DNA from: JAZLIL01 sp045617405
Lineage (GTDB): Bacteria > Bacillota > Clostridia > Lachnospirales > Lachnospiraceae
Reading direction: 5' to 3'
Assembly (NCBI GenBank): GCA_045617405.1
Contig: JAZLIL010000021.1
Span: 1-10,807, forward strand
Length of the DNA: 10,807 nucleotides
Shown here: positions 1 through 5,733 of the stretch, in pieces
Position numbering within the stretch: the first letter of the stretch is position 1
Layout of the letters: each line of letters opens with the position of its first letter
The notes under the pieces: generated by a model
The model's input: only the letters and a program-made list of their open reading frames with translations
Told to the model about the DNA's origin: nothing
Databases searched by the model: none
Made by a program: the position numbers and the translations under genes

Positions 1-1
1 A

Positions 2-88
2 AAAGTCCGCGAGATTCCCATGACAAAAGAAGAAGCCGACATGATATTCCATAAGAACGCCTGTCGGCTGCTCAATCTTTCCGAATAA
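2..88 (+). CDS. Amidohydrolase-like protein, C-terminal end (partial)
   Basis: The window opens inside a reading frame that runs 28 codons to a TAA at 86-88. The visible tail is charged and helical (about MTKEEADMIFHKNACRLLNL). It resembles the end of metal-dependent amidohydrolase / TIM-barrel hydrolase family proteins, in which a final helix of the form E-x-(7-8)-N-A-x-R-L-L-x-L is common. No catalytic residues lie inside the window, so the substrate cannot be named. The gene converges on the hybrid sensor gene ending at 124, leaving 35 bases with only a weak GC hairpin between them. The family call rests on this short motif alone. Confidence 0.5.
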   Translation, partial: KVREIPMTKEEADMIFHKNACRLLNLSE

Positions 89-123
89 CAGCGGCTTTTC
101 GGTTCGGTACCGCTTTAGCATCT

Positions 124-1425
124 TCAGTCGGACAGCTCATCAGCCGTCTCATCGTTTCTGTAAATAAACTCGTACATCTTCTTAAGCAGTGCAGGCAGCT
201 TGACAGGCTTTGCAAAATGAGCATTCATGCCTGTTTCGAAGGCCTTTTTTATGTCTTCGGGGAAAACCCGCCCCGTTACCGCAAAAATCGGGATCTTCTC
301 CGCATCCTCCTTACCGCTTATTCTGATACAGTGGGCTGCCTCGTAACCGTTCAGCTCCGGAAGCTCCACATCGAGAAGAATGACATCGTAGTAGCCGGCA
401 GGCCTTGCCACAAAACTGATAACCGCCTGCTTTCCGCTGTCAACCACATCTACCTCCATGCCGGTCATTCCTAGGATTGCTTTCATTGTCTCGCCGTTAA
501 GGTCATTGTCCTCCGCAACAAGACATCTTCGTCCGGAAAAGTCGTACCTGATGACATTCCTGTCCCCGCGATCACTGATTGAATCTCCTACCGCGAAATC
601 GTCCGGAATCCTTGACAGCTTCTCGCGTCTGACACTCTCAACGATGCCCTCAACCTTCTGGGCCTCATTCGGAATGTATTTAATAATCTCCTTGATAATC
701 GCGTTCTCTTCTTCCCGGTCTGATTCGGCCTGAAGTGTGAGCACCTCGAGCGCACGGCTGAGTTCAAGCGTGCCCTTTTCTATGGTGTTCAGTCTCTCGA
801 GAACCTTCTTCGTGTTTTTTATGTCACTTTTGATTGACTGTACCGACCCGATCATGCTCTGCAAAGGATTTCGAAGTTCATAAACAGCCTTTGCAATTAC
901 TCTGTTCTTCTTGTCAGTGAGCCTTGCCGACTTCTCAAGCGCCTCGCTCAAAACCACCTTGTAAGCGAGGTCGTAGCTCTTTTCCCTATCGACAACACGG
1001 AAGCAGCTGTAATAGGTGTAGCCCGTCGGTCCCTTTTCCATGGGAAGGACGTTTTTCACCTTTATCCACTTGTAGCTTCCGTCATCGGCAAGCGAGCGGT
1101 AATTCATCTTTGTGACTGTCACGCCCTGCTCGTGAAGCGAACTGATATACTCCTTGTCAAAGAACGCCAGAAAGCGATCGCGATCATCGGGATGCACATC
1201 GTGCTCGACCGCTGTCATAAGTTCGATTGCGAACGAACCGAAATCGTCCTCGCCGACCGATGAATCAGAAACATCGTAGTAAGTCTCCGTATCGTTGTTT
1301 ATCTCAAGAATAACCGTATAATAATCCCTGAGCGCTTCCACAATACGAACCGCCCTGAATTCATCACTGTTATACTGTTTTCCCTTTGAACCCGACTTTT
1401 CCATACAACCGGCTTTCTTTCCCAC
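124..1425 (-). CDS. Degenerate hybrid histidine-kinase-like protein: PAS-like sensor, HisKA-like helices, receiver domain
   Basis: A 433-residue soluble protein with no signal peptide or membrane segment. Residues about 28-147 look like a PAS_3-type sensor (HPDDRDRF near 78-85, DGSYKWIKV near 115-123). Residues 155-235 are a helical segment carrying an H-box-like stretch, AKAVYELRNPLQSMIG (178-193). Histidine kinases have His in the position before ELRNPL; here it is Tyr182 (codon TAT). No HATPase domain follows: only a helical linker (235-295) precedes a complete receiver domain (about 298-425). The receiver keeps acidic E305/D306, phospho-acceptor D352, T384 and K406. It should therefore receive phosphate but not make it; I infer a phosphorelay target or scaffold. 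It lies downstream of htpG across an 87-base gap and may share its transcript. The GTG at 1425 gives the longest form; an ATG at 1404 (codon 8) is about equally plausible, as neither has a strong ribosome site. Confidence 0.8.
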   Translation of the reverse strand: MGKKAGCMEKSGSKGKQYNSDEFRAVRIVEALRDYYTVILEINNDTETYYDVSDSSVGEDDFGSFAIELMTAVEHDVHPDDRDRFLAFFDKEYISSLHEQGVTVTKMNYRSLADDGSYKWIKVKNVLPMEKGPTGYTYYSCFRVVDREKSYDLAYKVVLSEALEKSARLTDKKNRVIAKAVYELRNPLQSMIGSVQSIKSDIKNTKKVLERLNTIEKGTLELSRALEVLTLQAESDREEENAIIKEIIKYIPNEAQKVEGIVESVRREKLSRIPDDFAVGDSISDRGDRNVIRYDFSGRRCLVAEDNDLNGETMKAILGMTGMEVDVVDSGKQAVISFVARPAGYYDVILLDVELPELNGYEAAHCIRISGKEDAEKIPIFAVTGRVFPEDIKKAFETGMNAHFAKPVKLPALLKKMYEFIYRNDETADELSD

Positions 1426-1502
1426 AGGCTTTCTGCCCCGCCGGGAAAACTCTCACAAAGGCTTTTCTGCCCCGCCGAAAAGTCCTCCGGCGGGCAGAAG
1501 CC
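1426..1502 (-). repeat. GC-rich repeats forming a terminator-like hairpin after htpG
   Basis: Three copies of a unit of about 16 bases sit between htpG and the hybrid sensor gene. Two are direct (1427-1443 and 1460-1477, GGCTTTTCTGCCCCGCCG type) and one is inverted (1488-1502). The inverted copy pairs almost perfectly with 1460-1477 around a loop of 10 bases, giving a strong hairpin just past the htpG stop. It could equally pair with 1427-1443. Only a short T run follows on the minus strand, so termination is probably partial. It may act as a 3' stabiliser of htpG mRNA or as a throttle on the downstream gene. Confidence 0.6.
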
Positions 1503-1512
1503 CCATAGAAAA

Positions 1513-3543
1513 TCACTTCGTCAGAAGCATCATGATCTCGTTCGATCTTGCGATAAACTCCGTCATTGCCTCAGGTGCAAGAGGCTTATGTGAAAGCATT
1601 GCCAGATCGTAAAGCTGCTTAACCATAAGATCGCGCTTCTCGCCGACTCTCTTATGCTCGTAGATGTACTTCACGAGATCGTTGTTCGCATTGAGTGTAA
1701 GAATCTCGCCATCACCGCCAAACATTGAAGTGTCAGCAGCTCCGCCGAAGCTGTACATCTTCATCATGTCAGCCATTCTGCGGCTCTCCTCATCAAGAGT
1801 GATGATTGATGAAATGTTCGCATCCTTAAGCTTAGTGACTCTGACTTCGAGCTTTTCCTTGTTAAGGACCTTTCTGAACAGTGCCGTCAGCTCATCGAGT
1901 TCCGCCTTCATCTCTTCTTCGCTCGCATCCGGGGCCTTGAAGGCATCGGTGATGTCCGCATCGATACGTTTGAAGCATATCTTGTCATTCTGCGACTCGA
2001 GCTGTGTAATGAATGGCTGGTCAATCCTCTGTGTGAGGACAACGGCGTCGAGATTCTCATCCCTGAACATCTTTATGTACTGTCCCTGCTGCTGTTCATC
2101 CGTTACATAGTAGATAGTTCCCTTCTCGGGTTCCTTATCTTCAGGCTCTGCCGCATCGCCGGTGTTTTCAACCACTTCGGCTTCAACGCTCTTTCCCTCT
2201 TCGTCTGTAGCTTCCTCAGCAGGCTTAACCTTCTTATCGGCCATATCAACAGCGTCAAGGTACTCATTCATGGTCATGTACTTTGCATTAATGTCCTTGA
2301 AGAGAACGAAATCTTTAATCTTGTCGCAGAACTTTGAATCCTTCAGGCAGCCGTACTTGATGAAGGGAGCGATGTCATCCCAGTACTTCTCGTAATTTTC
2401 GCGATCCGTCTTGCACATGCCGGTAAGCTTGTCAGCAACCTTCTTTGTGATGTAATCAGAGATCTTCTTTACAAATCCGTCATTCTGAAGAGCACTTCTC
2501 GATACATTCAACGGCAAATCGGGGCAGTCGATTACGCCCTTTAAAAGAAGCAGGAATTCGGGGATGACTTCCTTGATGTTATCTGCAATGAAAACCTGAT
2601 TGCTGTAAAGCTTGATTACTCCGTCAGCATTTTCATATTCAAGGTTAACCTTCGGGAAGTAGAGAATTCCCTTGAGGTTAAACGGGTAATCCATATTCAG
2701 ATGGATGTAGAACAGCGGCTCCTTGTAATCGTGGAAGACCTTGCGGAAGAAATCCTTATAGTCCTCATCCTTGCACTCGTTGGGATGCTTTGTCCAAAGA
2801 GGTTCCGTCTCGTTAATGGGCTTCGGACCCTTCTTTTCCTCTGTTTTCTCACCGTCGATGGGTGTCTGATCATCGGCCTTTACGTCATCGAGAACACTTC
2901 CGACTTCCTCATCGGGCTTGTCGCCGTTTGAGAAGAAAATCTCAACAGGCATAAATGAGCAGTACTTCTCGAGAATCTCCTTTGCACGGTACTCATTGGC
3001 AAACTCATAGCTGTCTTCATTGAGATAGAGTGTAATCTCGGTTCCGCGGTCGCTCTTTTCACCTTCGCCCATTTCGAAGTCAACGCCTTCCTCAGACTCC
3101 CAGTGAACAGCGGGCGCACCGTTATATGACTTTGTGTCGATGGTAACCCTGTGTGCTACCATAAATGCCGAATAGAAACCAAGTCCGAAATGGCCGATTA
3201 TCTGATCCTCACTGGCCTTGTCTTTATACTTGCTAAGGAAATCAGCCGCACCCGAAAAAGCAATCTGGTTGATGTATTCCTTTACCTCTGCCTCCGTCAT
3301 TCCGATGCCGTTATCAATGAATTTCATTGTCTTCTCTTCGGGACTGACAATAACCTTGATAAAGTACTTTTCTTCTTCGGGAAGTGTAAACTCGCCCATA
3401 AGCGAAAGCTTTTTAAGCTTTGTGATGGCATCACTTCCGTTTGAAACCAGCTCTCTCACAAAAATGTCGTGGTCAGAGTAAAGCCACTTTTTGATTATCG
3501 GGAAGATATTCTCCGAATTGATTGATAAACTACCTTTTTCCAA
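1513..3543 (-). CDS. htpG: HtpG, Hsp90-family molecular chaperone
   Basis: Cytosolic ATP-driven chaperone of the Hsp90 family. In 681-residue numbering from an upstream ATG, the N-terminal ATPase has the GHKL motifs E36/N40 (RELVSNGSDA), D82 (IDNGIGM) and the lid glycines 122-128 (GHFGLGF). The middle domain holds the catalytic-arginine motif NVSRSALQ (351-358, R354), and the C-terminal dimerisation domain runs to the end. Two charged stretches stand out: a linker at about 213-250 between the N and middle domains, as in many Hsp90s, and an acidic stretch at about 438-479. I place the start at the TTG of codon 6 (3543): a perfect GGAGG lies 8 bases before it, and the resulting start (EKGSLSINSENIFPIIKKW) matches clostridial HtpG. 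The ATG at 3558 overlaps that ribosome site and lacks one of its own. No CIRCE (HrcA) operator is visible upstream. Confidence 0.96.
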   Translation of the reverse strand: MEKGSLSINSENIFPIIKKWLYSDHDIFVRELVSNGSDAITKLKKLSLMGEFTLPEEEKYFIKVIVSPEEKTMKFIDNGIGMTEAEVKEYINQIAFSGAADFLSKYKDKASEDQIIGHFGLGFYSAFMVAHRVTIDTKSYNGAPAVHWESEEGVDFEMGEGEKSDRGTEITLYLNEDSYEFANEYRAKEILEKYCSFMPVEIFFSNGDKPDEEVGSVLDDVKADDQTPIDGEKTEEKKGPKPINETEPLWTKHPNECKDEDYKDFFRKVFHDYKEPLFYIHLNMDYPFNLKGILYFPKVNLEYENADGVIKLYSNQVFIADNIKEVIPEFLLLLKGVIDCPDLPLNVSRSALQNDGFVKKISDYITKKVADKLTGMCKTDRENYEKYWDDIAPFIKYGCLKDSKFCDKIKDFVLFKDINAKYMTMNEYLDAVDMADKKVKPAEEATDEEGKSVEAEVVENTGDAAEPEDKEPEKGTIYYVTDEQQQGQYIKMFRDENLDAVVLTQRIDQPFITQLESQNDKICFKRIDADITDAFKAPDASEEEMKAELDELTALFRKVLNKEKLEVRVTKLKDANISSIITLDEESRRMADMMKMYSFGGAADTSMFGGDGEILTLNANNDLVKYIYEHKRVGEKRDLMVKQLYDLAMLSHKPLAPEAMTEFIARSNEIMMLLTK

Positions 3544-3551
3544 AATAATCG

Positions 3552-3556
3552 CCTCC
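3552..3556 (-). promoter_or_regulatory. Ribosome binding site fixing the htpG start
   Basis: GGAGG on the minus strand lies 8 bases before the TTG at 3543-3541. It includes the G of the upstream in-frame ATG (3558-3556), so that ATG cannot be served by it. This supports TTG as the true htpG start. Confidence 0.7.
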
Positions 3557-3558
3557 AT

Positions 3559-3668
3559 TGAATCTTGTGTATATTAACGGCACTGTACAAAGACAGGCCG
3601 CTTTGGCCGTATCGTACCATTCCTGCCGCAATGGGCATTCGGGCCGTGCCCGGCCGGCTCCGGCCGTA
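3559..3668. other. GC-rich spacer between the ABC-F gene and htpG
   Basis: These 110 bases contain repeated GGCCG words and short inverted repeats: GGCCGG next to its complement around 3652-3666, and a GGGCA/TGCCC pair. GGCCGTATC occurs twice (3605-3613 and 3662-3670). A stem just after the ABC-F stop lacks a T run, so it is not a classical terminator. I find no convincing -35/-10 pair for htpG. The minus-strand TAATAT/TATACA words near 3570-3578 are the only -10 candidates. The spacer may be read through from the ABC-F promoter. Confidence 0.4.
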
Positions 3669-5303
3669 TCAGTCCTCTTCCTCCGAATTGACTGTGAGAA
3701 CCTGTCTCTTTCTTGCAGACATATCGCTGTCAAGATAGTCATCGTAGGTCGAAATCTTGTCGATCAGACTTCCGTCCGGCGTAATCTCCATGATTCTGTT
3801 TGCAACGGTCTGAATGAACTGATGGTCAAGTGCCGTAAACAGACATACACCCTTAAACTTGATAAGTCCGTTGTTGAGCGCCGTAATCGACTCCATATCA
3901 AGATGGTTTGTGGGCTCGTCCATTACAAGGACGTTTGAACCGAGAATCATCATCTTTGAGAGCATTACACGAACACGCTCACCGCCCGAAAGAACCTTGA
4001 CCTTCTTAACGCCCTCTTCGCCGGCGAAGAGCATTCTTCCGAGAAAACCTCTGACGTACTGGGGATCATCCTCGGGCGAGAATGGCATAAGAAATTCTAC
4101 AATTGTCTCATCTCCCGCAAAGAGCGCCGTATTATCCTTAGGGAAGTAACCCTGTGTTGTCGTAACACCCCACTTGTATGAACCGGAATCAGGCTCCATC
4201 TCTCCCATAAGGATCTTGAAGAGCGTAGTTGCTGCAAGTGTATTGGCACCTACAAAAGCGATCTTGTCATCGTGACCGACAACAAAGGAAATGTTGTCAA
4301 GGATTTTGACGCCGTCAATTGTCTTTGTGATGTTCTTTACTTCAAGAACCTCATTACCGATCTCGCGGTTAGGTCTGAAATCGATGTAAGGATACTTCCT
4401 GCTTGAAGGCTTGATGTCATCAAGCTCAATCTTTTCAAGCGCACGCTTTCTGGAAGTAGCCTGCTTTGATTTGGAAGCATTCGCTGAGAAACGCTGGATG
4501 AACTCCTGCAGCTCCTTGATCTTCTCTTCCTTCTTCTTGTTTGCTTCCTTCATCTGCTTAATCATCAGCTGGCTCGACTCATACCAGAAATCGTAGTTGC
4601 CCGCATAAAGCTGAATCTTCTGATAGTCGATGTCCGCAATCTGAGTGCAGACCTTGTTGAGGAAGTATCTGTCATGCGAAACAACGATGACGGTATTCTC
4701 AAAGTTGATAAGAAACTCCTCAAGCCAGGAGATTGCTTCCAGATCAAGGTGGTTCGTAGGCTCATCGAGAAGCAGGATGTCAGGATTTCCGAAAAGAGCC
4801 TGCGCAAGAAGGACCTTTACCTTCATGGGACCGTTGAGCTCGCTCATCTGCCTGTAGTGATAATCGGTTTCGACACCGAGACCGTTGAGAAGTGTTGCCG
4901 CGTCGCTCTCAGCTTCCCAGCCGTTCATCTGTGCGAATTCGCCCTCAAGTTCACTGGCTTTGATACCATCCTCATCCGTGAAATCTTCCTTCGCGTAGAT
5001 GGCATCCTTTTCCTTCATAATGTCATAAAGTCTCTGGTTGCCCATGATAACCGTATCAAGAACCGTATAAGCATCATATTTAAAGTGATCCTGCTTTAAG
5101 AATGACAGTCTCTGACCGGGTGTGATGATAACCTCGCCCTTTGAAGGTTCGAGTTCTCCTGTAAGGATTTTCAAAAAGGTCGACTTTCCAGCGCCGTTGG
5201 CACCGATAAGGCCGTAACAGTTCCCTTCCGTAAACTTGATGTTCACATCTTCGAACAGTGCTCTTTTTCCTAATCTGAGTGTAATGTTGTTGGCAAAAAT
5301 CAT
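3669..5303 (-). CDS. ABC-F family ATPase, YbiT/YkpA type, with a degenerate second nucleotide site
   Basis: A 544-residue protein of two ABC domains joined by a charged helical linker, with no membrane segment. ABC-F proteins act on the ribosome, not in transport. NBD1 is complete at Walker A (GANGAGKS 34-41), Walker B (LLLDEPTNHLD, D180/E181) and switch H210. Its signature is degenerate (MSELNGPMK, 153-161), as is usual in YbiT relatives. The linker (about 240-305) contains the family's RFSANASKSKQATSRKR stretch. NBD2 keeps LSGGE (438-442) and Walker B (D462/E463), but its Walker A reads GANTLAATT with Ala358 in place of Lys. Its switch motif reads ALDHQF with Leu492 in place of His. Start at ATG 5303 with a GGAGAG site upstream. 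A promoter candidate lies at 5374-5401. Function beyond a translation role is unknown; antibiotic-resistance ABC-F proteins are a less likely alternative. Confidence 0.93.
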   Translation of the reverse strand: MIFANNITLRLGKRALFEDVNIKFTEGNCYGLIGANGAGKSTFLKILTGELEPSKGEVIITPGQRLSFLKQDHFKYDAYTVLDTVIMGNQRLYDIMKEKDAIYAKEDFTDEDGIKASELEGEFAQMNGWEAESDAATLLNGLGVETDYHYRQMSELNGPMKVKVLLAQALFGNPDILLLDEPTNHLDLEAISWLEEFLINFENTVIVVSHDRYFLNKVCTQIADIDYQKIQLYAGNYDFWYESSQLMIKQMKEANKKKEEKIKELQEFIQRFSANASKSKQATSRKRALEKIELDDIKPSSRKYPYIDFRPNREIGNEVLEVKNITKTIDGVKILDNISFVVGHDDKIAFVGANTLAATTLFKILMGEMEPDSGSYKWGVTTTQGYFPKDNTALFAGDETIVEFLMPFSPEDDPQYVRGFLGRMLFAGEEGVKKVKVLSGGERVRVMLSKMMILGSNVLVMDEPTNHLDMESITALNNGLIKFKGVCLFTALDHQFIQTVANRIMEITPDGSLIDKISTYDDYLDSDMSARKRQVLTVNSEEED

Positions 5304-5373
5304 TGTCTTCTCTCCGCTTCTTCTATTCTATTCACTAAATGTGAAATATTCGTGTTTCTTTATGGTACATTCT

Positions 5374-5401
5374 ATTTTATATGAAATAAAATGTTTTGCA
5401 A
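5374..5401 (-). promoter_or_regulatory. Candidate promoter for the ABC-F gene
   Basis: On the minus strand, TTGCAA (5401-5396) and TAAAAT (5379-5374) are separated by 16 bases in an AT-rich stretch about 70 bases upstream of the ABC-F ATG. Both boxes are near the sigma-A consensus. Other AT-rich placements are possible here. Confidence 0.5.
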
Positions 5402-5414
5402 TATCAAAAATTTC

Positions 5415-5443
5415 TTTACAGTAATACTATTGAGTAGTATAAT
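5415..5443 (+). promoter_or_regulatory. Strong sigma-A promoter for the ferredoxin gene
   Basis: TTTACA (5415-5420), a 17-base spacer and a perfect TATAAT (5438-5443). Transcription would start near 5450, giving a leader of about 60 bases before the ferredoxin ATG. The leader contains a GAAAGAG/CTCTTTC inverted repeat (5463-5469 and 5486-5492). Confidence 0.85.
5424..5440. promoter_or_regulatory. Operator-like palindrome inside the ferredoxin promoter
   Basis: ATACTA-TTGAG-TAGTAT is a perfect 6+6 inverted repeat with a 5-base centre. It fills most of the -35/-10 spacer and overlaps the first bases of the -10 box. A repressor bound here would block RNA polymerase. No regulator is identified, and chance is possible in AT-rich DNA. 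Confidence 0.45.
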
Positions 5444-5509
5444 ACCGAATGTGGGGGGATTAGAAAGAGGTACGTACAATACTTTCTCTTTCCATCAGAG
5501 GGGGTTCCT

Positions 5510-5725
5510 ATGAAGGATAACGTTTCTATTGTTGTGGATCAAGGCTCTTGTGTCGGCTGCTGCGAATGTCTGTCAGCCTGCACGCGAAATAACATCTACA
5601 TCGTTCTCGACCATAAGACCGGACGACCTGTTCCCATGGTCGATGGTGGCTGTTCTCACTGTGGCGAATGCCTTTCGGCGTGTACGCACGCTCTCGTTTG
5701 TGTTCCGTTCGCATCCGCTATCTGA
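5510..5725 (+). CDS. Small 2[4Fe-4S] ferredoxin-like protein
   Basis: 71 residues holding two cluster motifs: C14-x2-C17-x2-C20-x3-C24 and C48-x2-C51-x2-C54-x3-C58. Each would supply cysteines to two [4Fe-4S] clusters in the usual crossed pattern. Two extra cysteines (C18, C64) are present. The proline that normally follows the fourth cysteine is Thr in both motifs (SACTR, SACTH). The ATG at 5510 is preceded by GAGGGGG at good spacing, and a near-consensus promoter lies upstream, so it is probably monocistronic. The likely role is soluble electron transfer in anaerobic metabolism; the partner enzyme is unknown. The layout resembles the ferredoxin half of ferredoxin-nitroreductase fusions, but no nitroreductase part follows. 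The gene ends 8 bases from the convergent glutamine synthetase stop, with no terminator visible. Confidence 0.85.
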   Translation: MKDNVSIVVDQGSCVGCCECLSACTRNNIYIVLDHKTGRPVPMVDGGCSHCGECLSACTHALVCVPFASAI

Positions 5726-5733
5726 TTTTGTTT

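Noticed and set aside
90..116. Terminator between the amidohydrolase end and the hybrid sensor end
   Set aside because: AGCGG/CCGCT is only 5 bp with a 15-base loop and three T; too weak to list as a terminator.
3544..3668. CIRCE/HrcA operator upstream of htpG
   Set aside because: The TTAGCACTC-N9-GAGTGCTAA inverted repeat is absent; the inverted repeats here are GGCCG-type.
4674..5099. 141-residue plus-strand frame inside the ABC-F gene
   Set aside because: Antisense to NBD1 motifs, with no start signal.
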